From Bradyrhizobium liaoningense (GTDB taxonomy: Bacteria > Pseudomonadota > Alphaproteobacteria > Rhizobiales > Xanthobacteraceae), in NCBI RefSeq assembly GCF_018130825.1, contig NZ_JAFCJS010000003.1:248001-312000 (forward strand): a DNA stretch of 64,000 nucleotides, given 5' to 3'. Numbering within the stretch: the first letter of the stretch is position 1; the number at the start of each line of letters is the position of its first letter. Below, in pieces: positions 17,698 to 28,682 of the stretch. The notes beneath the pieces were generated by a model, which searched no databases, was not told the origin of the DNA, and saw nothing but the letters and a program-made list of their open reading frames with translations. The position numbers and the translations under genes are program-made.

Positions 17698-18483
17698 ATG
17701 CTGGCGCTCGACCGGGTCAGCAAGACCTATCCCAATGGCGTTGAGGCGCTGGCGCGCTTCTCCGCCGAGATCAGGCAGGGCGAGATCATCGCCATCATCG
17801 GCGGCTCCGGCTGTGGCAAGTCCACGCTGCTCCGCGCCATCGCCGGGCTCGATCGCGCCAGCTCCGGCACCGTGACGCTCGACCGTGAAGCGATCAGCTC
17901 ACCGCACGCCAAGATCGGCATCATCTTCCAGGAGCCACGCCTGCTGCCGTGGCTCAGCGTCGCCGACAATATCGGCTTCGGCCTCGCCGATCTGCCCGCC
18001 GCCGAGCGGCGCGAAAAGGTGGCGCGCGCACTCGAGCGCGTCGGGCTCACTGATAAGGCACAGGCCTGGCCGCGCGAGCTCTCGGGCGGGCAGGCGCAGC
18101 GCGTGGCGATCGCCCGTGCGCTGGTGCCGCAGCCAGAGGTGCTGCTGCTCGACGAGCCGTTCTCCGCGCTCGATGCGTTCACCCGCCGGGATCTGCAGGA
18201 TCATCTGCTCGACCTCTGGGCCGACACGCGGCCGACCTTGATCCTTGTCACACATGACGTCGACGAGGCCGTGGTGCTGGCCGATCGCGTGCTGGTGATG
18301 CGGCCGCGGCCCGGCCGGCTGTTCGACCAGATCGAGATCAATCTGGCCCGGCCGCGCGATCGCAATTCGCCGCTGTTCGAGACCTTCAAGCGAAGTGTGC
18401 TGACGTCACTCGACCGTTCGCTCGACCGCAGCGTGCCCGACCGGGACGCAACCCAGGGTCCCGGTCAGGCCATGTGGTGGTGA
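17698..18483 (+). CDS. ssuB: Sulfonate ABC transporter, ATP-binding protein
   Basis: A 261-residue ATPase. Walker A is GGSGCGKSTLL, the signature LSGGQAQRVAIARAL, Walker B VLLLDEPFSALD, and the switch is THDVDEA. It belongs to the SsuB/TauB group that powers sulfonate or taurine uptake. It closes the ssuACB-like operon; the next gene (OsmC) follows after 52 bases and may be co-transcribed. No SsuD or SsuE desulfonase gene is visible here; the TauD-type enzyme at 36226 is far away. Confidence 0.86.
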   Translation: MLALDRVSKTYPNGVEALARFSAEIRQGEIIAIIGGSGCGKSTLLRAIAGLDRASSGTVTLDREAISSPHAKIGIIFQEPRLLPWLSVADNIGFGLADLPAAERREKVARALERVGLTDKAQAWPRELSGGQAQRVAIARALVPQPEVLLLDEPFSALDAFTRRDLQDHLLDLWADTRPTLILVTHDVDEAVVLADRVLVMRPRPGRLFDQIEINLARPRDRNSPLFETFKRSVLTSLDRSLDRSVPDRDATQGPGQAMWW

Positions 18484-18535
18484 CATTTTTGCTCTGAGCC
18501 GGTAAATCGAGGGGCGATTTTTCCGGGAGAGAACA

Positions 18536-19045
18536 ATGGACGCCGCCGAACTGCGCCAGATGCAGGCCCCGATCAAGGAGCGCTACAAGACCGATCCCAA
18601 GGCCGCGCTGATCACGTTGAAGGCCAAGGGTTCCACCGACAGCGAAGGTATCGCGTGCAAGGTCGAGACCGGCCGCGCCATCGCGATGGCTGGTCTGCAT
18701 CCCGCCACCGGCGGCTCCGGCCTCGAGCTCTGCTCCGGCGACATGCTGCTGGAAGCGCTGGTCGCCTGCGCCGGCGTCACGCTGAAATCGGTCGCGACCG
18801 CGATCGAGGTGCCGCTCAAGACCGGCAATGTCTACGCCGAGGGCGATCTCGACTTCCGCGGCACGCTAGGCGTCGACAAGGAGACGCCGGTTGGCTTTGC
18901 CGAGATCCGCCTCCGCTTCGAGGTCGACACGCCGGCGCCGCAGGACAAGCTCGATCTCCTGCTCAAGCTCACCGAGCGCTATTGCGTGGTCTATCAGACC
19001 ATCAAGAACGGCCCGAAGGTTTCGGTGTCGATGCAGCGGATGTGA
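18536..19045 (+). CDS. OsmC/Ohr family protein
   Basis: A 169-residue OsmC-fold protein. Two conserved cysteines lie in ACAGVTL and in RYCVV, the pattern of thiol peroxidases of the OsmC family. It could reduce organic or fatty-acid hydroperoxides, or have another thiol role. GGGAGAG precedes the ATG. It is 52 bases after the ssu ATPase gene, suggesting co-expression with sulfonate uptake, which fits sulfur and thiol metabolism. Function within OsmC subfamilies cannot be fixed from sequence alone. Confidence 0.8.
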   Translation: MDAAELRQMQAPIKERYKTDPKAALITLKAKGSTDSEGIACKVETGRAIAMAGLHPATGGSGLELCSGDMLLEALVACAGVTLKSVATAIEVPLKTGNVYAEGDLDFRGTLGVDKETPVGFAEIRLRFEVDTPAPQDKLDLLLKLTERYCVVYQTIKNGPKVSVSMQRM

Positions 19046-19048
19046 CTT

Positions 19049-19212
19049 TCTTACCCTCCCCTGAAGGGGGAGGGTCGATCGCGCGCAGCGCGAGCGGGGT
19101 GGGGTGATCTCTCCACGTCGCACACTGTTCGTGTTGAGAGATCACCCCACCCCGCTGCGCATTTCGCTTCGCTCCATGCACAGCGACCCTCCCCCTCCAG
19201 GGGAGGGTAAGA
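19049..19212. repeat. Intergenic palindromic repeat, family D variant
   Basis: Opening CTTACCCTCCCCTGAAGG-type sequence and closing CCTCCCCCTCCAGGGGAGGGTAAG complement each other, with GCGCGCAGCGCGAGCGG inner arms. It separates the OsmC gene from the membrane-protein gene and resembles elements at 45521 and 52407. Confidence 0.8.
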
Positions 19213-19219
19213 AGAAAAA

Positions 19220-20029
19220 ATGTCCCTCGACCTCCACTTCATCCTCTTTCTCCTTTTGCGCATGGCGATCGCAGCGGCGTTCGTGGTGACGGCGTCTGTT
19301 ATCACCGAGCGCTCGGGGCCGGTGATCGGCGCGCTGATCGCGACGCTTCCGGTGTCGGCCGGTCCGTCCTACGTCTTCCTCGCGATCGACCATGACGCCG
19401 CCTTCATCGCGCAGGGCGCGCTGGCGAGCCTGCCGGTCAATGCGGCGACGATCTTCATGTGCCTCACCTATGTCGTGCTGTCGCAGCGGCACGGCATGGC
19501 GGTGAGTTGTGGCAGCGCGTTCGCGGTCTGGATCGCAATGGCCTCGATCATCCGTCAGTTCGAATGGTCGCTCACCGCCGGGCTCGCGGCCAATTTGATC
19601 GCATTCGGCATCTGCATTCCGCTGCTCGCAGGCTATCGCCACGCGAAGATGCCGCTGGTGACGCGCCGCTGGTATGACGTCCCGATGCGGGCTGCGCTGG
19701 TCGCGACTCTTGTCGCCATCGTGGTCTCGACCTCCGGCTGGGTCGGCCCCCGCATCAGCGGCATCATCGCGCTCTATCCGGTGGTGTTCTCCAGCATCAT
19801 GGTGATCCTGCATCCGCGCATCGGCGGTCCGCCGACCGCGGCCGTGCTCGCCAATTCCGCATGGGGCCTGCTCGGGTTCGGCATGGCGGTCGCCGTGCTG
19901 CATCTCGGCGCCGCCAATTTCGGCTCCGCCATCGGCCTCAGCATGGGGCTTGCGACCTGCGTCGGGTGGAATCTGACGCTGTGGTGGATGGGGCGGAGGA
20001 AGCGGCTTGAACTTCGTAGGGCGAATTAG
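19220..20029 (+). CDS. Polytopic membrane protein of unknown function
   Basis: A 269-residue integral membrane protein with about eight hydrophobic segments. Several Gly/Pro/Ala motifs stand out, such as GPVIGALIATLPVSAGPSYVF (near 35-55) and GPRISGIIALYPVVFSS (near 175). The symmetrical placement of these GP motifs suggests an internally duplicated transporter fold. I do not recognise the family with certainty. The last codons lie in the next repeat (its first arm starts at 20014), so the C-terminal end and stop are repeat-derived. No partner gene is adjacent. Confidence 0.7.
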   Translation: MSLDLHFILFLLLRMAIAAAFVVTASVITERSGPVIGALIATLPVSAGPSYVFLAIDHDAAFIAQGALASLPVNAATIFMCLTYVVLSQRHGMAVSCGSAFAVWIAMASIIRQFEWSLTAGLAANLIAFGICIPLLAGYRHAKMPLVTRRWYDVPMRAALVATLVAIVVSTSGWVGPRISGIIALYPVVFSSIMVILHPRIGGPPTAAVLANSAWGLLGFGMAVAVLHLGAANFGSAIGLSMGLATCVGWNLTLWWMGRRKRLELRRAN

Positions 20030-20104
20030 CGAAGCGTAATCCGCCACCTTGCGTTCCGCCGGGATAGACCGTGGTGGGTTACGCCTTCGGCTAACCCACC
20101 CTAC
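20014..20104. repeat. Intergenic palindromic repeat, family B, overlapping a CDS end
   Basis: Arms CGTAGGGCGAATTAGCG and GGCTAACCCACCCTACG face each other. The left arm supplies the last five codons and the stop of the membrane protein gene. The right end is 7 bases from the mutS stop on the other strand. Confidence 0.8.
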
Positions 20105-20111
20105 GGCACCG

Positions 20112-22850
20112 CTACTGCTTCGGCAGCCTGGCCTTCAACGCATAGAGCGCATCGAGCGCTTCGCGCGGGGACATCTCGTCGGGGTGCAGTGCCTTCACCG
20201 CGTCCATCAACAGCTCGGCTTCGCTCGGCGGCGTGGCTTCAGCGGCGGCGCGCGAGGGCACGGCGAACAGCGGCAGATCGTCCACCAAGGCGCGCGCGGT
20301 CTGGCCGCGGTCTTGCGCCTCCAGCTTGGAGAGCACGGATTTTGCGCGCGTGATCACGGCCGGCGGCAGGCCCGCGAGTTTTGCCACCTGGATGCCGTAG
20401 GAGCGGTCGGCCGAGCCCGGCAGCACCTCGTGCAGGAACACGACATTGCCCTGCCATTCCTTCACCCGCACCGTCGCATTGAACATCCGAGGCAGCTTTG
20501 CCGAGAGCGCAGTCAGCTCGTGATAATGCGTGGCGAACAGCGTGCGGCAGCGGTTGCTCTCGTGCAGATGCTCGATCGCGGCCCAGGCGATCGAGAGGCC
20601 GTCGAAAGTCGCGGTGCCGCGGCCGATCTCGTCGAGGATGACGAGCGAGCGCTCGCCGGCCTGGTTCAGGATCGCCGCGGTCTCGACCATCTCCACCATG
20701 AAGGTGGAGCGGCCGCGGGCGAGGTCGTCGGCGGCGCCGACGCGCGAGAACAGGCGGTCGATGATGCCGATCCGCGCGCGCGTCGCCGGCACGAAACTTC
20801 CGATTTGAGCAAGAAGGGCAATCAGCGCGTTCTGGCGCAGGAAGGTCGATTTACCGGCCATGTTGGGGCCGGTGAGCAGCCAGAGCTGGCCGGATTTTTG
20901 CGCCGGGCTTGGTGACAGGTCGCAGGCATTGGCGATGAACGGCTCGCCGTTGCGTTTCAGGGCCTGCTCGACCACGGGATGGCGGCCGGCTTCGATCGCG
21001 AAGGCGAGAGAGCCATCGACCTCGGGCCGCACATAGTTCTCGTCGATCGCGAGCTTGGCCAGCGAGGTCGCGACATCGAGCAGCGCAAAACCTTGCGCCG
21101 CGGCGCGCAGATTGTCGCTGATCTCGAGCGCCTTGGCGCAGAGCTTCTCGAAGATTTCGAGCTCGAGGCCGAGCGCGCGGTCGCCGGCATTGGCGATCTT
21201 GGCCTCGATCTCGCCGAGCTCCGAGGTCGTGAACCGCACCTGGCCCGCCAGCGTCTGGCGGTGGATGAAGGTTGCGTTCAGCGGCGCCGACATCAGCTTG
21301 TCGCCGTGCTGCGCGGTCACCTCGACGAAATAGCCGAGCACGTTGTTGTGGCGGATCTTCAGGCCCTTGACGCCGGTATCGTCGGCGTAGCGGGCCTGCA
21401 TTGAGGCCACCACGAGGCGCGAGGCGTCGCGCAGGTTTCGCGCTTCGTCGAGCGCGGGCTCGTAGCCCTGGCGCACGAAGCCGCCGTCGCGCTTGATCAG
21501 CGGCAATTGCTCGTCGAGCGCCGTCGCAAACTCGGCGGCGAGCGAGCGCGACGGACGCTGCAAAGCGGCCATCACCGCCGCGATCTCCTGCGGCGGCTGG
21601 TCGAGCTCGGACAACCGCGTCAGCACCTGGTCGGCGGCGAGGATGCCGTCACGCAAGCCGGCGAGATCGCGCGGTCCGCCGCGGCCGACCGAGAGACGTG
21701 CGAGCGCGCGCGACATGTCGGGCGCGCCGCGCAAGATGCTGCGGATGTCCTCGCGCGCGGCGGAATCGGCAACGAAGCTGCCGACGGCGTCGAGCCGCCG
21801 CGCAATTGCCGGCGCGTCGGTCAGCGGCGCCGCCAGCCGTTGCGCCAGCAGACGCGAGCCGGCCGAGGTCACGGTGCAGTCGATGGCGTCGAGCAGCGAG
21901 CCGCGGCGTTCGCCGGCAAGCGTCCGCGTCAGCTCGAGATTGGCGCGCGTCGCCGGATCGATCGCCATGGTCGCGCCCGAGGCCTCGCGCGCGGGCGGCG
22001 ACAACGGCGGGTGCTTGCCGACCTGGGTGCGGTCGACATAGGTGACGGCGGCGGCCGCAGCCGTGGCCTCCAGCCGCGTCAGCTGCGCAAGGCCGTCCAT
22101 CGTCGCGACCGCAAAGTAGTCGCAGAGGCGCTTCTCGGCGGTGGCGCCATCGAAGACGTCGCGGGTCAGCGGCGTCACCGCCGGCAGCTCGCGCAGGGTC
22201 TGCCCGAGCTCGCTGTCGCTATAGAGCGCGTCGGTGACGATGGCCTCGTTCGGGTTGATGCGCGCCAGCGTCGCGGCGAGCTCGCCGCCCGAAACCTCGG
22301 TCGCCATGAATTCGGCGGTCGAGATATCGATCCAGGCGAGGCCGAAGCGGTCGCCGCCGGTGGACGAACGCGCGCGCGCGATCGCCAGCAGGTAATTGTT
22401 GGCACGCGCATCGAGCAGCGTATCCTCGGTCAGCGTGCCCGGCGTGACCAGCCGCACCACGCCGCGACGGACCACGCTCTTGTTGCCGCGCGCTTTCGCT
22501 GCCGCGGGATCCTCGGTCTGCTCGCAGACCGCGACCCGGTGGCCGGCCGAGATCAGGCGATGCAGGTAATCCTCGGAGCGCTCGACCGGGACGCCGCACA
22601 TCGGGATGTCGGCGCCCTGATGCTTGCCGCGCTTGGTCAAGACGATGCCGAGCGTCCTGGAGGCGATCTCGGCGTCCTCGAAGAACAGCTCGTAGAAATC
22701 GCCCATCCGGTAGAACAGCAGCAGGCCCTGATGCGCCGCCTTGATCTCGAGGTACTGTTCCATCATCGGCGTCACGCGCGCGGCGGCTTCCGCTTGAGGC
22801 GCGGGCGTTTCGTCGGGCGGCGGTACGGGTATCGGCTGTTGCATCGTCAT
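20112..22850 (-). CDS. mutS: DNA mismatch repair protein MutS
   Basis: A 912-residue MutS of usual length. The mismatch-reading FYE motif is in [12 protein letters not shown] near residue 50. The ATPase P-loop [17 protein letters not shown] is near residue 660, with [18 protein letters not shown] following as Walker B and neighbour. It recognises mispairs and recruits MutL. The start at 22850 gives the normal N-terminal extension [12 protein letters not shown] before the conserved [11 protein letters not shown]. It has its own promoter region shared with the divergent pcaF (215 bases). Confidence 0.96.
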   Translation of the reverse strand: MTMQQPIPVPPPDETPAPQAEAAARVTPMMEQYLEIKAAHQGLLLFYRMGDFYELFFEDAEIASRTLGIVLTKRGKHQGADIPMCGVPVERSEDYLHRLISAGHRVAVCEQTEDPAAAKARGNKSVVRRGVVRLVTPGTLTEDTLLDARANNYLLAIARARSSTGGDRFGLAWIDISTAEFMATEVSGGELAATLARINPNEAIVTDALYSDSELGQTLRELPAVTPLTRDVFDGATAEKRLCDYFAVATMDGLAQLTRLEATAAAAAVTYVDRTQVGKHPPLSPPAREASGATMAIDPATRANLELTRTLAGERRGSLLDAIDCTVTSAGSRLLAQRLAAPLTDAPAIARRLDAVGSFVADSAAREDIRSILRGAPDMSRALARLSVGRGGPRDLAGLRDGILAADQVLTRLSELDQPPQEIAAVMAALQRPSRSLAAEFATALDEQLPLIKRDGGFVRQGYEPALDEARNLRDASRLVVASMQARYADDTGVKGLKIRHNNVLGYFVEVTAQHGDKLMSAPLNATFIHRQTLAGQVRFTTSELGEIEAKIANAGDRALGLELEIFEKLCAKALEISDNLRAAAQGFALLDVATSLAKLAIDENYVRPEVDGSLAFAIEAGRHPVVEQALKRNGEPFIANACDLSPSPAQKSGQLWLLTGPNMAGKSTFLRQNALIALLAQIGSFVPATRARIGIIDRLFSRVGAADDLARGRSTFMVEMVETAAILNQAGERSLVILDEIGRGTATFDGLSIAWAAIEHLHESNRCRTLFATHYHELTALSAKLPRMFNATVRVKEWQGNVVFLHEVLPGSADRSYGIQVAKLAGLPPAVITRAKSVLSKLEAQDRGQTARALVDDLPLFAVPSRAAAEATPPSEAELLMDAVKALHPDEMSPREALDALYALKARLPKQ

Positions 22851-23065
22851 GGGCGGCGCAACCTACAAAATTTCGCCTCCTGCTCCTATCGGTTTGGCCG
22901 TGCGGGGCGGGTTTTCCACGTTGTCCGCACCGCGGCATGCGTGGCGGACCGCAGGCCCCTGCAAATCGCACGCGAAACCGTCAATTGACCTGCCGCGGGC
23001 GCCCTCCTAAAACTCCGCCGACATTGAAGAATTTGGCCGGATCGCGGCATTCAGGGAGAACAACG

Positions 23066-24274
<1,209 letters not shown>

Positions 24275-24290
24275 CGAAACGCGCAGCGTC

Positions 24291-24374
24291 TCGTCATCCC
24301 GGGGCAGCCCGAAAGGGCTGAGCCCGGGATCTCGAGATTCCGGGTTCAGCCCTCTCGGGCTGCCCCGGAAAGAC
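24291..24374. repeat. Intergenic palindromic repeat, family C
   Basis: GTCATCCCGGGGCAGCCC faces GGGCTGCCCCGGAAAGAC with GAGATTCCGGG in the middle, between pcaF and the dioxygenase gene. Related to 12568-12671. Confidence 0.85.
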
Positions 24375-24391
24375 AGGGAGAAAAAGCCAGC

Positions 24392-25285
24392 ATGATCATC
24401 GAGCGCGAGCAGGACGTCACGGCCGCGGCCCTGGCGGTGATGGAGCGGACATCCGATCCGCGGCTGCGGCAGATCATGGTCTCCCTGGTCAAGCACCTCC
24501 ATGCCTTCGTGCGCGACGTTCGCCTGACCGAGAAGGAGTTTCGCGACGCCACCGCTGTCATCGCCGAACTCGGCAAGTTGACCACCGACACGCATAACGA
24601 AGTCGTGCTGATGGCGGGATCGCTCGGCGTCTCCCCGCTGGTGTGCCTGCTCAACAATGGCGATCAGGGCAATACGGAGACCGATCAGTCGCTGCTCGGA
24701 CCGTTCTGGCGGCTGAACTCGCCGCGGGTCGAGAATGGCGGATCGATCGTGCGCTCGGAGACACCGGGTGCGCCGCTGTTCGTCAATGGCCGCGTCGTCG
24801 ACAGGGACGGCCGTCCCGTCGCCGGGGCCGAGGTCGATGTCTGGCATGCTTCGCCGGTCGGCCTCTACGAGAACCAGGACCCTGAGCAGGCCGATATGAA
24901 CCTGCGCGGCAAGTTCACCACCGACCAGGACGGACGCTTCGCCTTCCGCTCGGTGATGATGGTCGGCTATCCGATTCCGACGGATGGCGTGGTCGGCCGC
25001 CTGCTGGAGGCGCAGGGCCGGCACCCCTACCGCCCCGCGCATCTGCATGCTTTGATCTTCAAGCCCGGATTCAAGGTGCTGATCTCGCAGGTCTACGATC
25101 CCGCCGATCCGCATATCGACAGCGACGTGCAGTTCGGGGTGACGCAGGCGCTGATCGGCAAGTTCCAGCGCCACGATACGCCGCATCCGACCGCACCCGA
25201 TGTCGCGACACCCTGGTATTCGCTCGATCACACCTACCGGCTCGAGACCGGGGAAGCCGTGTTGCCACGTCCGCCGATCAAATAG
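24392..25285 (+). CDS. Intradiol ring-cleavage dioxygenase (catechol or hydroxyquinol 1,2-dioxygenase type)
   Basis: A 297-residue non-heme Fe(III) dioxygenase of the catechol 1,2-dioxygenase type, with N-terminal helical linker (1-100) and a beta-sandwich catalytic domain. The ligands fit the family: Tyr in SPVGLYENQD, Tyr in MVGYPIP, and two His in RPAHLHALIF. It opens an aromatic ring between two adjacent hydroxyls. The LLGPFWRLNSP and QDPEQADMNLRG features resemble the hydroxyquinol 1,2-dioxygenase subgroup, but catechol or a chlorocatechol cannot be ruled out. It sits between pcaF and pcaH. Confidence 0.82.
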   Translation: MIIEREQDVTAAALAVMERTSDPRLRQIMVSLVKHLHAFVRDVRLTEKEFRDATAVIAELGKLTTDTHNEVVLMAGSLGVSPLVCLLNNGDQGNTETDQSLLGPFWRLNSPRVENGGSIVRSETPGAPLFVNGRVVDRDGRPVAGAEVDVWHASPVGLYENQDPEQADMNLRGKFTTDQDGRFAFRSVMMVGYPIPTDGVVGRLLEAQGRHPYRPAHLHALIFKPGFKVLISQVYDPADPHIDSDVQFGVTQALIGKFQRHDTPHPTAPDVATPWYSLDHTYRLETGEAVLPRPPIK

Positions 25286-25324
25286 CGTTGGCGCAGGAGG
25301 CTTAAACCCGCTTCCCCAAATTAG

Positions 25325-25337
25325 TTATATCCTATAA
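25325..25337 (+). promoter_or_regulatory. Palindrome TTATA-TCC-TATAA upstream of pcaH
   Basis: A perfect 13-base palindrome 57 bases before the pcaH ATG. It overlaps a TATAAT -10-like hexamer (25333-25338). It could be an operator for a pca regulator or simply a promoter core. It shows pcaHG probably has its own promoter. Confidence 0.35.
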
Positions 25338-25393
25338 TGATTGGCGGAAGCGTTGACCGGCTGGACCTAAAATGGCCGGGGAGGAGTTCGCCA

Positions 25394-26095
25394 ATGACAT
25401 TCATCTATCCCGTCGACAGCAACAAGGCGCATCCGCTGCCGCTGTCGCCCGACTACAAGAGCTCGATCAAGCGCGCGCCGAACAAGCCCTTGATCCCGAT
25501 GCGTCACACGCTGTCGGAATTGACCGGTCCGGTCTACGGCCACGAGACCGTGCGCAAGGGCGACAACGATCTCACCACCCAGCACACCGGCGAGCCGATC
25601 GGCGAGCGCATCATCGTGCACGGCCATGTGCGCGATGAGGACGGCCGCGGCGTGCCGAACTCGCTGGTCGAGATCTGGCAGGCCAATTCCTGCGGCCGCT
25701 ATGTCCATGTCCGCGACCAGCATCCGGCGCCGCTCGATCCGAATTTCACCGGCGCGGGCCGCACCGTGAGCGATGCCGCCGGCTACTACCGCTTCGTCAC
25801 CATCAAGCCGGGCGCCTATCCCTGGGGCAACCATCACAATGCCTGGCGTCCCGCGCACATCCATCTCTCGGTGTTCGGCCATTCCTTCGTCACGCGCCTG
25901 GTGACGCAGATGTACTTCCCGAACGATCCGCTGTTTCCGTTCGACCCGATCTTCAACTCGGTGCCGGACGAGAAGGCGCGGGCGCGCATGGTTTCCTCGT
26001 TCGATCTCGAGAATACCCAGCCCGAATGGGCGTTGTGCTACCGCTTTGACATCGTGCTGCGCGGCAAGAACGCTACGCCCATGGAGAACCACTAA
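25394..26095 (+). CDS. pcaH: Protocatechuate 3,4-dioxygenase, beta subunit
   Basis: A 233-residue iron-binding subunit. The N-terminal region with SPDYKSSIKRAPNKPLI is typical. Tyr in SCGRYVHVRDQHP, Tyr in GAYPWGNHHNAWRP, and the two His in PAHIHLSVFG give the Fe(III) ligands. With PcaG it oxidises protocatechuate to beta-carboxy-cis,cis-muconate. The ATG at 25394 follows GGGGAGGAG and agrees with the family; the frame opens at 25337 but without a good start. PcaG follows after one base. Confidence 0.93.
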   Translation: MTFIYPVDSNKAHPLPLSPDYKSSIKRAPNKPLIPMRHTLSELTGPVYGHETVRKGDNDLTTQHTGEPIGERIIVHGHVRDEDGRGVPNSLVEIWQANSCGRYVHVRDQHPAPLDPNFTGAGRTVSDAAGYYRFVTIKPGAYPWGNHHNAWRPAHIHLSVFGHSFVTRLVTQMYFPNDPLFPFDPIFNSVPDEKARARMVSSFDLENTQPEWALCYRFDIVLRGKNATPMENH

Positions 26096-26096
26096 C

Positions 26097-26687
26097 GTGC
26101 AGGATAACGGGATCACCCCATCGCAGACCGTCGGTCCGTTCTTCAAATACGGCCTGACGCCGACCGGCGACTATGCGTGGAACGACGCGTTCACCAACTC
26201 GACGCTGACGCCCGATGTCACCGGCGATCGTGTTCGCATCGAGGGCCGCGTGTTCGACGGCGACGGCGTCGTCGTGCCGGATTGCATGCTGGAGATCTGG
26301 CAGGCCGATGCGCAAGGGCGTTTCGCCGACCCCCAGGACAAGCGCGCGCTGCCCAATGCCAGCTTCCGCGGCTTCGCCCGCTGCGGCACCGACAAGGACG
26401 GCAATTATTCCTTCGACACCATCAAGCCGGGCGTGGTGCCGGATCCCGACGGCAAGCCGCAGGCGCCGCACATCGTCCTCGCCGTGTTCGGGCGCGGCAT
26501 GCTCAGGCATCTCTACACCCGGATCTATTTCAGCGACGAGGCCGGCAACGCCTCCGATCCCGTGTTGGCCCTGGTGCCAGCTGAGCGCCGCGCCACGCTG
26601 ACCGCGGTGCGCGAGGCCGGCAAGCCGGTCTATCGCCTCGACCTGCACCTCCAGGGCGACGACGAGACGGTGTTCTTCGACATGTGA
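26097..26687 (+). CDS. pcaG: Protocatechuate 3,4-dioxygenase, alpha subunit
   Basis: A 196-residue alpha subunit with TPSQTVGPFFKYGL at the N terminus and LEIWQADAQGRF in the beta-sandwich; the iron ligands belong to the PcaH partner. A GTG start at 26097 is chosen: it lies one base after the pcaH stop, and GGAGAA at the end of pcaH serves as its ribosome binding site. The open frame from 26046 would overlap pcaH. The holoenzyme acts in the cytoplasm. Confidence 0.92.
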   Translation: MQDNGITPSQTVGPFFKYGLTPTGDYAWNDAFTNSTLTPDVTGDRVRIEGRVFDGDGVVVPDCMLEIWQADAQGRFADPQDKRALPNASFRGFARCGTDKDGNYSFDTIKPGVVPDPDGKPQAPHIVLAVFGRGMLRHLYTRIYFSDEAGNASDPVLALVPAERRATLTAVREAGKPVYRLDLHLQGDDETVFFDM

Positions 26688-26918
26688 GGCAATGCGTCGC
26701 GGCAACTCCGGGTCGCCGCGACGCGCTTCTCATTCAGCGCAATCGCAACCGATGCTGCGCGTTTGAGCGTCAGTCTCGCTGACCAAAACCGATTGATTGA
26801 CGCCCCATTCCCGTAGTTCTGCGGAGCTTTTCCTTCGGCAACCTGTCCGCGAAGAAAGCCCGTATTTACCGTAGCGATCTAGGCTCGGTGCGGATTTGAT
26901 TCGCGCCCGGATTGCTTC

Positions 26919-28607
26919 ATGAAAATTCGCCTGTCGTTGTCTTCCGCGATCATTGCGTTCGGCATCGTGCTCGCCATCGGCTTCACTGCGGTCGTCTCGA
27001 CCAGCCTCTATGCGCTACGCGAGCTCAAGGTCGGCGGTCCGCTCTATTCCGACATCAAGCTCGGCAACGACCTCATCGCCGACATCCTGCCGCCGCCGGA
27101 ATATGTCATCGAGGCCTATCTCGAAGCCACGCTCGCCATGCGCGAGCCGGATCAGCTGGCCGCCCATGGCGAGCGACTGGTCCAGCTCCGCAAGGATTAC
27201 GACGAGCGCAAGGCTTACTGGGTCGCCTCCAGCCTCTCGGCCGACCTGAAGACTGCCCTGGTGTCGAAATCCGATGCCGAGGTGCAGAAATTCTGGAAGG
27301 CGTCCGACCAGCTCCTGCCGGCCCTCAAGGCCAAGGATACGACTGCCGCCGAGCGCGCCTATGCGCAGCTCAAGGACGCCTACACCGCGCATCGCGCCGT
27401 CATCGACAGTATCGTCGAGAACGCCAACAAGCAGAATGCCGCCATGGAGAAGCTGGCCGCGGACCGCGACAGCTCGATCCTCTATATCCTCCTCGGTGTC
27501 TCCGCGGCGGTCCTTGCGTTCATTGCCGCCGGCCTGCTCGGCGTCGCCCTTGGCGTGGTGCGCCCGATCGTGCGCATGACCGGCACGATGCAGAAGCTTG
27601 CGACCGGCGATCTCGCCGCCGACATCCCCTTCGCGCATCGGCAGGACGAGGTCGGCTCGATGGCCGGCGCCCTCGAGGTGTTCAAGCAGGGGGCGATCGA
27701 GAACTCCCGCTTGCGCGAGGAGCAATTGCAGAACGAAGAGGAGGCCGCACGCGCCAAGCGCTCGGCCCTGCACCAGATGGCCGAGACGGTCGAGCGCGAA
27801 ACCGGCCGTTCGGTCGATACCGCGAGCGCCGCGAGCCAGGGCGTGGAACGGGTCGCCTCCAGCCTGTCCGAGATCGCCCGCTCGCTGTCCACGGAATCAC
27901 AGGCAGTGGCTGCGGCCTCGACGCAGGCGCTGGGCAGCTCGCAGACGGTTTCGGCCGCGGCCGAGGAGCTGAGCGCCTCGATCCGGGAGATCGCCACCCA
28001 GGTCGCACGCACCTCGACCGTCACGAGGTCCGTCGTCGCAGGCCGCGAGCAGGCCCGCTCGACCATCCAGGCGCTGGCCGGATCGGTGAAGAAGATCGCG
28101 GAGGTCTCCGACCTCATCGGCGGCATTGCCGGCCAGACCAACCTGCTGGCGCTCAACGCCACCATCGAGGCGGCGCGCGCCGGCGAGGCCGGCCGCGGCT
28201 TCGCCGTGGTCGCATCCGAGGTGAAATCCCTGTCCGACCAGACCGCCAAGTCCACCGAGGAGATCGCGCGCCTGATCGCCGAGATCCAGGCCTCGACACA
28301 GGCGGCAGTCGACGCCGTCGAGGCCATGGGAGGCCACATCGTCGAGATCGACGGCGTTGCAACCTCGGTTGCCGCCGCGATGGAAGAGCAGGACGCGGCG
28401 ACGCGAGAGATCGCGCGGTCGATCTCCGAATCGGCGTCCGCCGCCAAGGACGTCTCCGCCAAGATCGGCAATGTCAGCCGCGACGCGGCTTCCGTGAACG
28501 AGCGCGCCGCGGAGGTCAGGCAGGCGATCGCTGGCATGGCGGCCAATCTCGAGCAGCTGCGGTCGGTCGTGGTTCGGACCGTACGCGACTCGACTGCGGC
28601 GGCGTAG
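26919..28607 (+). CDS. Methyl-accepting chemotaxis protein
   Basis: A 562-residue chemoreceptor. A first membrane helix (about 7-30) and second (about 187-210) bound a ~155-residue periplasmic sensor region. A HAMP region (about 210-262) follows. The cytoplasmic signalling tip is present: [20 protein letters not shown] within residues 400-425. Its ligand is not known; the sensor region shows no standard domain to me. The C terminus has no NWETF-type pentapeptide. No other che genes are near, but its position after pca genes could link it to aromatic taxis, which is speculation. Confidence 0.88.
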   Translation: MKIRLSLSSAIIAFGIVLAIGFTAVVSTSLYALRELKVGGPLYSDIKLGNDLIADILPPPEYVIEAYLEATLAMREPDQLAAHGERLVQLRKDYDERKAYWVASSLSADLKTALVSKSDAEVQKFWKASDQLLPALKAKDTTAAERAYAQLKDAYTAHRAVIDSIVENANKQNAAMEKLAADRDSSILYILLGVSAAVLAFIAAGLLGVALGVVRPIVRMTGTMQKLATGDLAADIPFAHRQDEVGSMAGALEVFKQGAIENSRLREEQLQNEEEAARAKRSALHQMAETVERETGRSVDTASAASQGVERVASSLSEIARSLSTESQAVAAASTQALGSSQTVSAAAEELSASIREIATQVARTSTVTRSVVAGREQARSTIQALAGSVKKIAEVSDLIGGIAGQTNLLALNATIEAARAGEAGRGFAVVASEVKSLSDQTAKSTEEIARLIAEIQASTQAAVDAVEAMGGHIVEIDGVATSVAAAMEEQDAATREIARSISESASAAKDVSAKIGNVSRDAASVNERAAEVRQAIAGMAANLEQLRSVVVRTVRDSTAAA

Positions 28608-28682
28608 GTCAGGCATCAGGTCGGCCGCTGGTGCCCGGGATCGTGATCGTGCAGTATGGCGCGGGACAGGGGCATCGTGGTC

